Assembly: GCA_028622995.1 (NCBI GenBank)
Contig: JAJQJQ010000008.1
Span: 6,448,001 to 6,512,000 of the forward strand
Reading direction: 5' to 3'
DNA from: Panagrolaimus kolymaensis
Lineage: Eukaryota; Nematoda; Chromadorea; Rhabditida; Panagrolaimidae
Length of the DNA: 64,000 nucleotides
A program made the translations under genes and the position numbers. Shown piece by piece: positions 33,710 to 48,300 of this stretch; within the stretch, counting starts at the first letter, position 1, and every line of letters starts with the position of its first letter. The notes beneath the pieces are model-generated. The model had not been told where the DNA came from and did not search any database. It saw nothing but the letters and a program-made list of their open reading frames with translations.

Positions 33710-36700
33710 TCAATATGGAATAAAAAGGAAAGCAAAATTCATCGCTAACCTTTTTATGATTGGCTTTTTTGATGGCGAGTTGTTGTTGTTGCATTTTGAA
33801 TTAGGGTATTCAAAAATATGGCTAAGATGGCTCTGAAAAAAAGAATAACTTTTAATAAACAAAGAGAATTGGATTGAGTAAATACTTACTTGAGCTCCTT
33901 TGGTATTTCAATCACCGGTAAAGATGTTTCAAAAGATTCAAATGGTAAACCTTCAAATGAATTGAACTCTTCCGAGGAAGGTGAGGATGATTGCCAGAGA
34001 TCAGGAATGTCGCACATTTTGGTAATGAAATCGCTCGTGTTAGCGTTATCAATGATGGAAGCTTTCGTATTTAAAAGCGGGTGAAAGTTTCGTGGCATTA
34101 AACTTTTTTGCAATAATTGACATCCAATTTCATTTGAATCCACGTCAATTCCAATTTCTTCAATTTCAATTGAACCATATGTGTAATGTGTTGCTGGTGT
34201 TACATTTATAGGCATTCGAGATGGACCACCACCTTGTGGATAACAGCCGTTACCATAATTATTACTCGACGATGGACCTGCCATGGCTTCATAGCCACCA
34301 TTGCCGCTGGTATTCCCATAATCATGTTGAGAATATTTTCGTCCAGGTGAATCACTTCCTGAACTAATTGCTGAATGAGAACTTGGTGAACAACTTTGAT
34401 TTGAATTGAGTCGACTTCGAAATCCTGAATCCGCATCGTCATTCTCTGATGATTTTTTGCTTCGTTTTGGAATTAAGAAATTTGATGCATCTTCAGGAGT
34501 TTTTTCTTCGTATTCCTCTTCAAGTGTACCATTTCGAGGTGGACTCGTGGTATTTGAAGAAGTATCAGAACCAACGCATGAATCACCAATGGATTTTTGA
34601 CGCTTCATTCCAGCGGGTTGAAGTTGTTGTTCTTCTGGTAAAGTTTTATTTTCATTTTCTTCATCTGATTCAATAAATGCATATGGATCGATGGGTTGAG
34701 CGGGTGAGATCATCTAAAATTTATTTTATTTATTTCAACTTCAAACAACTTAGATGGCTTTACCAATTGAGGTCGAATTCCAAATGGATGGGAATAGCAA
34801 CTTCGAGATTGGTCAATATGTCGTCGAAGGGCAAGGGCTGAACGAAAAGCGCCATCACATTGTCGACAGCGATGAGAAGCTGAATTTGGATCACTTGCAT
34901 GAAATTCCAAATGATTACGAAGCCGTCTTTCTTCACAAAATTTTTGTGGACATTGAGGGCAAATGTAACAATAAGCTTCAGCAAGATTATGAGCTGTCAT
35001 GTGAGCAGCCAAATGACCGCGAGATGGAAATTGGAATTTGCATTTTCGACAAGTAAATAACTAAAAAGCTTATTTTAATCGAGTTTACAATTACCCATAA
35101 AACTAACTTTGTGTCGCTTTCTTGCGAGATAATCTTCTATGTATGCAGGATCAAGTTGTCGCTCACGAATGGAATTTTCAGGTCGAGTTGATTTTTTTTC
35201 TGTCATTGGTGGCGGTGGAGGCTCAAAATTTTGAATTGGTGGAGCTTCAACCGGAATCAAATCAAATTGAATATTTCTGTTATGTTCAGATGGTGGAAGA
35301 GGAGGAGGATGAAAGCCTCCTTGAGGCTCGTATGGAGCAGAAAGAGAAGTATCGGGGGCTTCCGTGGTAATGGGAGTTGAAATTTTCAAAGGTTTACTTT
35401 GAGGCGGTTGTTGGGGATTATCACCCTTAACTTCGGTGTATGCAATTCCACGAGTATAAAAACGTTTTCGAATTCCACTAAAATTAAATAAATTAATGTT
35501 AAAAATTTTAACTTTGAAGCATCACAAAAAAAGAAAGAAGAGAAAACATTCATATTTTAAAAGGAAGTTAAGGGAATGCATGTCTTCTTTAGCCTTTTTT
35601 TAAATGAGCCTTTTCTGAGCTTAATTTTAGAAACTAACATTAAAAAAATGAATGAATGAAAACCAAAAACATACATCAGCCAACCAAAAATGGTGGAAGA
35701 AAAACGCAAAATGTTTTCCCCTCTTGAAAGAATTGTTTTTGCGCGTTATATTTTTGCACTAAGGACAAAAGTATATCGAGGAACAAAAATGGGACAGATG
35801 GATGGATGGACGATGGTTTTTTTTTCATCATCATTCGAATGAAATAAAGAAGAAGTAAGAGAAAGTGAATGAGAGAGATTCGAGTGGCTATAAGCGAAGC
35901 TGGCATGACTGTAAAAAAATAAACTCAAATCGAAAGTGGATGATGGAAAGGCGCTTTCTTTGTAATTGGATTCATTTATTTTTCATGAGGGTCAAAATTA
36001 AAAATTTTAAAAGTTTGTGGGCTTCTAAAAATAATTACTTTTCTTTTAAAATTTTTGTGAGATATGCAAAACCTTTTTAGAGCAAATTAATTCAAATTTA
36101 AGAAAAGTGTATTCATATCAGTTTTAATTATAAACAGAATCTATTTTAAAAGCTTTGCAAAAATTCTCAGAAACATAGAACTTCAGCTATTTTATAAATG
36201 TCCCGAAATCAGTAGTTTCTTTATAAATAAATTCATCCTAATTTTTAAAACGTGACTTAAACATATGAGTTATAGCTCCCAAAAGAGAAAAAAGAGAGAG
36301 AGAAACAGAATTAAATTGATTGGTTGGCTGCTGACAAAAGTCGCACAGGCGTTTTTGACCCAAACATTTATTTATGTTGAGGTCAAATTTTTTATTTTAC
36401 ACTTTGAAATGTTTGAATGCAAAAATCCCTAAATCGAGGCCAAAAGAAAAGAAGAGAAGGTAAAAGAAGCAAACTTAACCGCAATTTTTTTGAGTATACT
36501 AATGTTAAAAATTTAAAGAGAAAAAAGTTCGTACTTTAATTTTTGCTGAAGCCATGGTTGAGATTGATGATCCTTATTATTGCTGCTACTATTGGGTTTA
36601 GACTTTTTACCTTTCATATCAAAAATAATTAAACTTAATTAACTCAATAAATTAAACAAACAAAAAACCCAAAAAAGGTAAATGAAGTGAGACGAGACAA

Positions 36701-38798
36701 TAATCAGGATTTTTAATTTAAAAAAATGAAAGCTGCGGCGCTGCGAAAAATCGATGGAAGCTTTTGTTTCATGATTCTTTTTTTTTGTCTCGTTGACGCT
36801 TGCTCTCGCTTCCAATAAATACGATAACCATCTCTTTCTCAAGATTTTCTCTTGTCTTTTTTGCGCCTTTAAATTTATGTTTAAAATGAGGTTAAAATAA
36901 TGAGGCCATAAAAAATTAAGATACTAATCAATTTTGATTTAAATTCAACCATAAATTTATCACTATATACTTTTAAAGCAAGAAAAAAAGCAGACGACGT
37001 AAGATTAAGAAAAAACTTTAGAAAAAAAAAGTTGCATTAAACCATATTTTTGTGTGAATGCTAAAAAAACGCTAGTTTAAGTCTCTCTTTTTTTCGTGAG
37101 TCTACAATGACAACAGAAAAAAAACTAAAGAAGAAGAATGGAGAAAAAGCAAAAGCAGCAGCAATATCGACGACGACGCAAACAACAAAAAAAACGAATC
37201 GAAGCAAAAAATAAAAAAATAACGAACGAAAGCAAAGAAACATGCAAAAAATACGAAAGAAAAAAAAACCAGCTGCATCAGAATATTTTTATCTTCTCTC
37301 CTTTTTTTGATTCAAAAAAATATGTTCATCATATTTTTGCTCAAGTTGGATGGATTTTTGTAAAAAAACGAATTTTAATGAGATTGGCGGCGGTAGTGGA
37401 TGAATGAGAAGAAAAGGTGTCTGATGACTAATTTCTAATAAATAAAAAAATAGAGGTTTTTGTTGAAATGAAAGCAACTTGTTTTAAGAAAATGAAACGG
37501 ATATAATTTGTAAAGATGATGATTTCAAGTTTAAAAAATGAGAGATTTCAAAAGGAAAGAAGTTGAATGAAAACAAACAATGGCTGGGTAAGGTAAATGT
37601 TGGATTAAAATTAAAACACCTAATATGGAAATAAATTTTTTTCGATATAGCGCTTTACCGTAATAATTTTATTTTTTGGTTAGAAAAATAAGAATTTTTT
37701 CGCAGGCTTTCTAAAACTTGAAAAAAAATCAAAAATGGTAAATTTCTTGACGGCTAATTGAAACTATTTCTTTACAATTTTTTAGCTAAAATAAAATTTT
37801 GAAGCTACCAAATACCAAAGTTTTTCCAAGAAAAAAATGAATCTTTTTTTGATACAAAAAATGGAAAAATTTAATCAAAAAAGCATGTGTGTAATAAAAA
37901 TGAAACATATGAAAAACGTTTCATTTCATTTTTTCATGAGCAAAAAAGAAAGAATGTTTTTTTCTTTTTTGTGATTGCTTCAAATTCTTAAAACAAATAA
38001 CAAACTTTGGTGTTCCAAGTTGTCGATTACGTTCAGGGCATTTATGTTGGTAAAGATTGCTGCGAAATTTGTAAGTCTAAATAAATTTATAGAATAGTTA
38101 TTTAAATATAAAAAAGGCTCATACTTTTCGACAAAATTTGCATTGAAATGGTCGATCATTGCTATGTTTAACGGCGTGTTGTTTCAAATACCAAACAGAA
38201 TTAAAAAGTTTGTTACAACTTTTGCAACGACATTGTTGATTTTTTTCAAGTTGGATTGAAATTTTATCTATGTCTGTTGGATCAATAACAATTGGAGATG
38301 GAGGCGGTGGATAATCCCCTGGTGGTCCATTGCTATCTGGAGATGTTTGATTTTGATTTGCAGAATGTTGGCCATCACTCGATGATGAAATTGCTGGTGA
38401 AAGAAATGATTCTTCTGTGGATGGTTGATAATGGGAATCTGATTGGAGGGAAGTGAGGAAAGGTTGTTCAGTGGAAAGTTGAAGATCATCATTCTGAAAA
38501 TTTGGAAATTATTAACGGACATGGTATTGAAAGTTTGAACCATTAGTTTAATAAATTTACTTTTTTTCGTAGCAATTTTACTTTTATTAAAATTTTTACT
38601 CACCATATTTCCATATCCTCTTTCATCATTAATTCCTTGATCTTCTCGAAGCATTCCAAATAAATCTGTTCCATCCATCTCATCGATTCCTCCTGTATCA
38701 AAGCCATCGGAAGCAAAAAAGGGATCATTGAAAACAGCGTTATTTGAAGTTGCACGTGTGGCTGGCTGTTGGCGAGAACTTGAACAAGCTTCAATCAT
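33710..38798 (-). CDS. C2H2 zinc-finger protein, five fingers, two alternative first exons
   Basis: The long form uses exons 38798-38604, 38493-38125, 38076-38006, 35477-35108, 35060-34764, 34713-33890 and 33833-33710 (749 residues). Fingers 1 and 2 are CKSCNKLFNSVWYLKQHAVKH and a C2HC variant, CKFCRKTYKFRSNLYQHKC. Fingers 3 to 5 are CRKCKFQFPSRGHLAAHMTAH, CPQCPQKFCEERRLRNHLEFH and a longer-spaced CRQCDGAFRSALALRRH. A Pro-rich linker separates the two groups and a Ser/Gly-rich, acidic region follows. A likely DNA-binding transcription regulator; I do not recognise the specific orthologue. The 2.5-kb intron contains an alternative first exon (36617-36535) with the same splice phase, which would produce a form lacking fingers 1-2. 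The 3' end is uncertain: the frame stops at 33886 if the GTAAGT donor at 33889 is not used, or at 33710 if it is. Confidence 0.78.
35478..38005 (-). other. Large intron of the zinc-finger gene with an internal first exon
   Basis: At about 2.5 kb this intron is some fifty times longer than the typical intron in the window. Apart from the alternative first exon it holds AT-rich sequence with unsupported open frames. Because the short form starts inside it, it probably contains a second promoter upstream of 36617, on the high-coordinate side. Confidence 0.5.
36535..36617 (-). CDS. Alternative first exon of the zinc-finger gene
   Basis: Reading minus, ATG at 36617 opens a 27-codon exon rich in Lys, Ser, Asn and Gln, ending AAATTAAA before GTACGA at 36534. 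Its splice phase (two bases into a codon) equals that of the upstream exon 38076-38006, so both join exon 35477-35108 in frame to give ...NGIRKRFYT. A proposed alternative transcript start; no expression evidence is available here. Confidence 0.55.
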
Positions 38799-41700
38799 TT
38801 TCTTCTGTATGGATTCTTTCAAAATTTAAAAACAATAAAATAATAATTTGTGAAATCAACAAACAAACAAAAATATATGAATAAATGAAAAATAATATGT
38901 GAATTTAAAAAAATGTTTCTGGTTTTCTTGTAGGTAAAAAATGGAGTTGAAAGACGGTTGAAAGCGGAGGCTAAGTGATTATGGTCAAAATTGAAATGAC
39001 GACGAGGACGACGTCGATGTGGCAGGAATACAAAACGTTGATAACGACCTCTCGCGGATCTCTACAAAAAAAATAAATCGCGAGAGGGGCGCCGTTGAAA
39101 GACTTGGAGTTTGATGGAATAAAAAAAGGTGGCAAAGAGAACGTTGGCTGTCGCTTTCTATGGCATATAACCTAAAACATAAATCATAATTAATATTCGT
39201 TGTAAATTTCGATACAATGAAAGATTTAAATTCGAAACACGAAGTTCACGAATCACGCAAAAAATGTTTCAAAATGCAAAATAAATATCAACAATAGTTT
39301 AAAAAATCAATTTACGGGGACATTATTTAAGGCCATGATTGAAAAATGTTCTGATTGAATTTTTAACAGCGAAAAAGGGAAAAATGATGACACAGTCTAT
39401 TGTGAATTTTTCTTTTTTGACAACGATGAGCACCGAGGATTCAATGTTTCAAATGCTTGGATGTTTTTGAATTTTAATTAGGCAATGACGTTGGGAAAAT
39501 GAATTAATGGTTTGTTGGCGATGGCGTTGTTGTGAAAAAAAAGAAGATGATGATGAACTATGGGGAAGTGCTAGGGAGTAAGAGGGAATTCTTCACCTAA
39601 ATTAAAAAAAGGAAGTATTAAAATATCTAAAATCTTTTTGAAGAAAAAAAAGGATAAGCGCAAAAATTTCTAGCATTTTTAAAAGTGAAACCTATAGAAT
39701 TAATTTTTAAACCTAAAAGCATAAACCTTTTATAGCTTTTACCATTGTTGCCAAAATTAGCAGAAATAAATAAACATTTGCAAGAAGAAAAAAACTGATA
39801 ATTTTTTTGCCTACATTCTACAGCACACACTCATCGCTAGCTTCTTCATCAGGCAAGCAAGCAAAGGAAGGTGACACAGCTTTTTTAAGCAAGCTGAGGC
39901 GATCCTCTTCCTCCCACTTCTAAAAACTACTTTTTTCGACCATCGTCTAAGCAAGCATAAAAACACACGTGAATCATCTTTTAATCATTTTTTAAAAACC
40001 TCTTCTTCATTTTTTTTCGATTCAGGTCCATTCTCACTCCTCGACGCCTAAATCATGGCAATCCTTCACTTTTTTTTTTATAAATTTCTTGCAAAACAAA
40101 AGTGACCACTTAGACTCATAATAAATTTTTTAGAAATGTTTAACTTTAAAAAGATGATATAGTTTTACAACCCTTTTTAAGACTTTTAAATATTTCCTTT
40201 TCCCTTTTTCTCTTAAACAAACATAACTTTTTCTTCATGAAGAAAGTCCTTAACTCATCGGTCAGTTTTTGAGGAATGATGATGGCAAAAGTGTCCATCT
40301 TTAGATAATTTTTGCTGCTTCGCGTGATTGCGTAAAAAAGTGATTCTTAAAACATTTTAGAGTGACCATCGCTATCCATGTTTGAACAAGCCTTTTTGCT
40401 TATCAATGATATTTGCGCTTTTGGAAAAGGAAGGAATTAACTGACAGCTTAACAAAAAAACGATGAAAAAGAAAAGTGAAAATCAAATATGTTTAAATTT
40501 TTTTGAATTGAAAAAAAGAAATTTTTTTTTGTTGAATTTAATGTTTTTTATGAGATTATCATAAGCGTTCGGGAAATATATTTTGCAAAATTTAAAAGGT
40601 TTAAAAAGGAGGCATACACGTGTTAGAGTCGAGACAAAATGTAAGAGTGAAAGCGTAGAAAGCTATGGAGCCAAAAAAACTGATTTTAAGTTGGATCCTT
40701 TTCCGACACAGAATTTGAGTTATTATAAACGAGATATCAAAATTTTAATCGATGTTACAGATTTTTAGGTTACTGTATACTATGTGAACATAGCGTGAAA
40801 AAAGAACTATGAAATTAACGATCACGAACAGAAAAAAATTCTATTGCATTTCAATAAAAAAACGAAAAACAAAAATAATCAAAATGCGAGCATTTCTTCA
40901 ACTTCTAAAACAATTGAAAAAAATCAGACTAAAATCATAGAAGAAAAAAATTGGCAACGTTTCAAAAGTTTTTCTCCTTCCAAACAAAAAATAAAACAAC
41001 GGTGAATAAAAAGAGTGGCTGGCCTAAAAAAACAAAACAATAATACAATGATTCTTATTATTTTTCCTCCTTCATCGTGCTTAAAATTTTAGCTGCTTTT
41101 GTAATTTTATTTCTCGCCAAAGGGCTTTTTCTTATTTTCATTCTTGATTCTCGAAACGTTTTCCCTTTTTCATTATTTTTTTTTGTGAAGGAAAGAAAAG
41201 CATTGGTCATTCATTCATTGCTTTTCCTATTCCCTACGCCTTGCCTTCCATTTTTGAATCTATTGTGGCGACTAAAAAAATCGTAAAAAAAATCGAGAAT
41301 CACATGAAAGAAAATTTCAAATTTTTACAAAGTGTAAAAATAGCAAAATTAATTTTTTATAAAATTGTTTTTAATCATAATAAAACTTTAGTTTTTAAAA
41401 TCTGGAGAGCATCTAAGTACAGTAGTTAAAGACGTTAATAGCGCTAGCAGAAAAAGCCAAACTTGAATTTAGTATTTGCAAAAATAGATCTTATTATAAA
41501 ATAATAGACAGAATCAAAAGCTAAAATAAGAAGAAATAAAGATTCAACTCAAGATGAATATTTTCTATTTTCAAGAACGACAATGATAAAAGCGGTTACT
41601 TCCAAGGTTGATAAAATTATAACAATGAAGATTGTTATTTTTATTTCCCAAATGTTGGTAATAACAAAAGTGGAACGAACGGAAATATGTAATAATAAAA

Positions 41701-42305
41701 AAGTTGCTTGCATCAGAATCAAACAATGGAATCAACGATGATGACAATGAAGAGAGGTAATTCCCGTTCGCTTTTTTTTTGCAATTTTCCTGTGAACAAC
41801 CCATTTCCGGATTTTTTTGTTGGAAATGTTATGGATGGTCACCAAAAAACTGGATGCAAACGTAATTGCAAAGACCCGAAAAAATAATGTAGCAACAATT
41901 ACCCAATAAAAACGTGAAAAAATTTCAAACTCGCAAAAAAAATCAAACCTCTTTCTTTTTTGCTGATCGCTACCTTTTTTCAGAAAAAGCATTGTTCTTT
42001 TTTTTCCTTTCTCCAAAAAAGAAGCTAAATTAAATTATTTTATTTTTTTATGTTTTGTTCTTGTTTTAAAAGGAAGGAACCCAGTGTGAGAAAGAACAAC
42101 TCCATAAAAATGTCTTCAATCATTTCACTTTTTTTCTTGGCGTTTAAAATAACGTTCAAAAAGCATCCGACGAAGACATGAGGCAGCGAGCAGCGGCCAT
42201 AATAATAAACTTTTTTTATTGTTAACAACAGCAATGCAAAAAATGTTGCGCGAAAACAAAGCTTTTTGCCGCTGTTGTTGCCGCAATTTGGAGCATAATG
42301 GGGAA

Positions 42306-42321
42306 AGAGAGAGAGAGAGAG
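42306..42321. repeat. GA dinucleotide microsatellite
   Basis: A run of about eight GA units within the gene desert. Confidence 0.8.
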
Positions 42322-45300
42322 GAAAGGGAAGAGGAATTGTGACATCAAGCATTTAAATCAAAAAATAAATTATTTGCAATCTGGAACCGGTTATGATCGA
42401 AATCAAAAAAAGAATGCATAATTTGCCTAGAGGCGCCGATTGTGAGTAAATTTTTTATTTGAAATTTGAGGTTTTTTCTTTCCAATGTTTTTTTTTTGTG
42501 GCAAGGTTGAAATGAGGGAGTCGTTAAATGGCGATGATGAAATTATCATAAAGCATTGGAGACAAGAAAATCATAAACCTCTGTTTTGAATTATATTGGA
42601 AAGTAATACTATGGTAGCAATCTTTGGACATTTTTTACAAGACACCACCGAAATATTTAATAAGGTTAAAAACATATTTTTAACGAAAATCTAGTGAAAC
42701 CATAAATTACCGTAAACAAATTTTAAACTGGTTTCCATCTTTTTGTTTTTCATTTCCACCTAACTTAGAAACTCAAAGGCAAAACTCTAAAATGAGCCTC
42801 TATCTATCTTCAAAAACAAAATGAGGATGCTTTTTAGGGTTGTTTTTTTACTTAAAATTTTAATCCAATTAAAGGACAAAGTAACAAGAAATAAGTAATT
42901 TTTGCTTTTTTCCTTCTTGTAGCTTCATCGGAAGCTTTTTTCTTTGCCAAAAAAAACACAGAGAGAAAGTGGCCATCTAATTGAAGGACACCGCCCTAAG
43001 GCAATGTTTTGGTTTTTTTTAGAGTTTTCGATTCTTAAAATGGAAAGAAAAATCTTTTTAAAGTCCATGAGATAATCAGCTAAAGGCCACAAATAAGATA
43101 ATCAAAAAATGGTAAAAGCATTAGATGTTTTAAAATTTTTAAACCATTTAAATATTGCAAACAAAAATTAGTGGGAAATTCAGCAAAGGAGTAAAAAAAT
43201 CTTTACCGAATTATTTGCAAAAAAATAAATACCCCTTTTTTAAAAACCCCGATCACCGTTCAAACTTTATTTTTGGTTTCAAAAAACAACTTTGACAATA
43301 AATTCGTTTTTAAAAAGCGTTGAATTTCGACCTGCATTTTTTCTCTAAAAAGAAGAAAATTGCTACCTTCGAAAGTTTATTTATTTCCCAAAAGAATAAA
43401 AAATGGCTCTTCTGAAATTCAATAAGGGCCACCTAGTTTTTTTCAATTCAAAAAACTAACGGCAATTTTAAATGATCCGTCGCAATTTATTGGCGCCATA
43501 CGGGTTCCACTATTTTTTATTTTATTTAAAAAACATACATACAAAAGTTTTTTTATTTTCTAAAAAAGCTGTTTGGGAAATTATAATATTTATTTTGGTG
43601 AAAATAACTGCGTAAAAAATAAATTTGTTTTGAATGGTCAAAAGTAATCAAAACTATGGGGATTAAATAATTTAAAACTAAAAATGAAGCCCGGTTGACC
43701 AAAAGTACGGTACATTATTTTCTTTTTCGCAAGAAATTTCTAACTTTTTCTTATTATCCCAAAGTTTCGAGTAGATTATTTCCTCCATGTCCATTCAGAG
43801 ACATGACCTCAAGTGACCATCAACTCACAAACCCATAACTTTTTTTGTCCCAAAATGCTTTAACTTTTTTCATGATTCAAAAAATTAAGGCGGAGACTCA
43901 AAGAGGCTGGCATTAAAAATGAAGACATGATGAGAGACATAATATTTTCATTGAGGTCATTCAAGGTCATGCCATCACCTAGAGAGAGAGAAGGAAAAAC
44001 CGCCATCAAAAAAACTATGATAGCAATCTTTATTTTTTAAACGGAAGAAGGAAAGGAAAAAAACGATTAATGATTAATTATGGCCGAATGCCTTCGAATT
44101 TCTGAGAAATAACCAACAAATTCAATCTCCCGCAAGAAAAAAAATGAAAGGTCAGCCTTGAGCTTTAAGAAAAGATCTCATCAGAAAAGAATCACGCGGA
44201 AATCAACCACATCGAAAAAAAGGGATGAGATAGGATTGGCCCTATGCGTGATTGAACTTTCTTTGGCAAATCGCCGGAGAAATGACACAAAAGAAAAAAG
44301 AGGGGATTGGAATGATCAAGACGTGAAATGAAAATGATTGAAAGAAGATGATGGTTTATGAATGATGAGTTGATTAGCGGTCAAGAGCAAAGACAAAAAA
44401 ATGGAAAAAGAATCTTAAGAGAAAAAAATAAGGGGATAAAATGAGTTCACGTGAGGGACACTACCATGATAAATAGATGGTAGGGAAAGATAAAATCCAA
44501 GAGTCCTTTGAAAGTGGATTATTTTTTCTTTTTTTGCAGAATTATTTGAAGGTAGCTTCTGAATCATCTCATCAGAAGGTGAGATAATCAGCTACAAAAG
44601 AAGTTAAAATATAAACCTCTTAATGAAAAATTGAATTCAGAAATGACAAAAATTTTAAATAAAAAAATTTAAAAGATAATAAAAAAGAAAAGACGATGAA
44701 AGATTGTTAAATCAAGTAAAGCTAGATTAAATTAGAAAGTTAAAATTTTTTATGGATACACACTTTATTTATGTATTTAAGTTTCCATAAAGTGTATGAG
44801 TTTTATCTTTGATTCAAAACTACTACCGTACCAAACGCGACCTAAATTCTTTCACTTTCTATGATCCCTTCCTTTCCATTCTGTATCTTCAGATACTTTT
44901 TCAAAAACAAACCCAAAAAAATTCGCGGAATCAGATAACAAGTTAGTTAGTTGCTGACACACCCTTAATTGTCATTAATAAAATAAAATATAAAAAAAGT
45001 CAACCAACAATTTGCCATTCTTTCAATCAAAAAAAATTTAATCAGTGATTAAATGGTAGGAAAAAAATGAGAGATACCATCTCTCCGATGCCTCTTCGTT
45101 ATTTTTTTCGAGAAGTTGAGAGGTCATTCGATGACATAAAAGCTGCTGCTGCTGATTAATGGCTTTAAACACTAAAAAAGCAATTAATTCTTTTTTGTTT
45201 GTTTGAAACAAAAACATTGTTAAATAAAATTCGCGCTGTACAGTAATGAGAATGGTCAAAAACACACGCAAAAATTTTTTTAGGAGAAAGTTTCGCGACT

Positions 45301-48300
45301 CGATTTGAAATTAAATTTTTCAAATAGAAAATTTTTTAGAAACAAATTAAAGAAAGTTTTAAAATAAGATAAAAAAAATTGATCAAGAGGATTATGACAC
45401 TTTCAAAAAATCGCTGAAATATTTTTCACAATTACTTTTATAAAGTTTTGAAAAGCATGGTTCATGGAATACATATTGCTTTACTTTACAAAAACAAAAA
45501 TTTTCTTAGATCTCATTTTCGTAAAAAAATCTTTCAACAAAAAAACTATACGAAATCATGAGGGATGGATAAAGAAATGATGGCAGAAGTAGTAGTTTAA
45601 AAATAAAAAAGAAAAATAATACTTATTTTTTTCACACACAAAAAACATACTCTTTTTTTTGTTTCCGTATTTTTATTTGTAAGAAACGCCTGCTTTTAAA
45701 CAACTGTTTTTCCTATTTTTAAAGCAAAAAGCTTGAAAGAAGTGGACAAGGGCCAGCGGCAACCAACAGCAGCTATTTTACTTGCAAGGCCGCATGATGA
45801 TGAAAAGCTTTTTTTGTCGTTTAGCTGCTTTTTTTTTATTCGTTTCCATGAGACAAATATAGAAGCAAAGGCAAGCCTCAAACTAGCAGGCAAGCAAACA
45901 CACGTACCAGTTCAAATTACTTTTTTTTCTTTTTCTCCTCTCCTTTCACTTGGCTTGTGACAACAAGAAGCTTGGATGTTGAAGGCTGCTGCCCAATGGC
46001 TAGTTGTTGTTTGCCTTTGGCAACAGGCAGTTTTCGAATGACCAAAAAAATCTTTTTTCATATGAGGCACAAAGAAGAAAAAAAACATTCTCATTTTTCA
46101 AAAAACTATAAAAATGCCTTGAAGAAAAAGAAAGAAAGCTGTGACGGACTGCAGTCGTCTGAGAGAAAAAAAATTGTGTCACCACTGTCGCCAATGCACT
46201 ACCACGAGATGGACGGCGGCAACCAGCGTGTCCCACGTAAAGCAGCATCCCACCAGCTTGTCTATAGCGCTGCCAAGCAGAGAAAGGCGCAGACAAAAAA
46301 AGATAATAAAAAAATTGACTGACCAGAGTCCGAGAAAAAAAAATTTAACAGGAGAGGGATAAAAAAAAGATGGGGATGGTGGCACCGGACATCCGGACCG
46401 GCTGATTATTCGCATCTTTTCTCTTTTTGCAGCCTCACGAAAAAAATAAAAGGGATGATGCCCAGAAGGGGCTAGCGAAGAAAAAAAAGATGAACAAATA
46501 TTTGCGATTCTAGGGGCCATTGGAGTTGAATCCTTTCTTGCAGAAAATTTTAAACAAAAATGTATGCATGAATCTGATGGCGAACTCAAAGATGAAAAAA
46601 GTAAAAAAAGAAAGCAAGAAAAAAAGGTAGTGAAAACTTTTTTAAAGGTTTTACTTTCATCTTCGTCTTTGAAAGGGATACCTTTTTTATTGTTTGGTAG
46701 ATTTTAAAAAACGATACAATAAAAACTTTAAAAGATCAAAACATTATTTTTTACAGACTTCTCTTTAGTCACAAAACAGATCAAATAAAAATAAATAAAT
46801 ATTTTTGATAGGGAAAAAGTAACAAAAAATAATTAGGCGGCATTGAATATTCTAATCTATGGTTTTATCATTATTTTTTGGAAGTTAAAACTTTGCACAT
46901 AAATAAATTTATATTCATGCAAAGCAGTTGTTGGAAAAACAATACGTAAACAATAATAGCAACAAAAAAATAAACATAATGTTACAATTTTAAAGAACCA
47001 AAAATCAAAGAGAAAAAAAGATTTGAAAGTACTGTAACCTAGAATCATAAATTTCTAAGTAAGGGTTTCAGATGATAGAAGTCCAATAAGCATATTAGTG
47101 AGATAATTAATTTAGAAATATGTGTGATAAATAATTGAAGTAAGTTTGAAAAATAAAAAATTATTTTCAAGCGACGTCTGTCAGAAATTTGGTCACTATG
47201 TTTGCTTTTTGCTTTTAGGGCGCATGAAAAGAAGGAAGAAATTGCGTCTTGTCAATTAAAGATGAAAGATTAACACGATATGGAATGAAAAAAATATTAG
47301 AAAAAATGACCGGTCAAAAGCCATCATTCATGAATGAAAATGGAATGTGCTTCTCGTTGAGGCACCAGAAAATCTTATATCGGAGAATAAAATTTCTGTA
47401 GATATAGGATTTTTTTGTTAAAATCAAAGCCCCAATTTTCGCACTATTTTTTGGTAAAATGAAAATGGTCATTTGTTTTTCATCCACCTTCCACAAAATA
47501 ATTTGAAACTGTTTTGGTTGGATTTAAATCTCTTTTTTTGGTTCCAATTTTGTAGGCACTTTTCTTCTTTTCCGCTTCTCATTTTCATTTATTTTAAAAA
47601 CATTTTGCACGGTGACGACCAACACTACCAGTATTGGGATATTAAAAGCCGACGACTAATATACACACCGGGAGAAAGACTTTAAGCTGATAATTAGCGG
47701 CTTTAGGAAATGCAAAAAAAGAGAAGAGAGACGGGTATCTATTCCCACATAAAAACAAAACAAGCTCAATGACCATTAATGACACTCTCCAATATTTTAT
47801 ATATATGTTTTTGAAAGGAAAAATACGTCAAAGATAAAAACAAAACATACTTTTTAAAAAATTTCTTACAGTAGGTACTTCTGCAAAATAAAAAAATAAA
47901 CAGGAAACAGACAAAAAAAATTTAGTAATTTTTTTTGCATCGTACAGGTGCAACGTAAAAAATTGCCGCGTGAAAAATGACTTAATGAAGTTGTTGTTGT
48001 GGCTGCTGCCATGGCTAGCTTAGACTTCTCGCACCTTGAAAGGGTTCATTTAAAAGCTAACAGAATCAAGAAAAAAAAGAAAGAGATGGGATAAAAATAG
48101 CTTCATATTAGTCTCATTTCATTTTGGTGGTGACCACTTCTTACATGTTATTCACTCACTCATGGGATAAATAAAGAAAAAATTAAAGCATTTAAAAAAA
48201 GGAAAAAAGAGATTAGCAGAAAGCTAACAACGGAAGTGTGAATCAAAAAAGAAAAAATTGGACTTTACTTTTTTTGAAGAAAAAATAATAAAACTTTGTA

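Noticed and set aside
45733..46589. Overlapping open frames on both strands in a GC-richer patch
   Set aside because: Frames on both strands are equally open because the patch is less AT-rich. No domain, splice pattern or start context supports any one.
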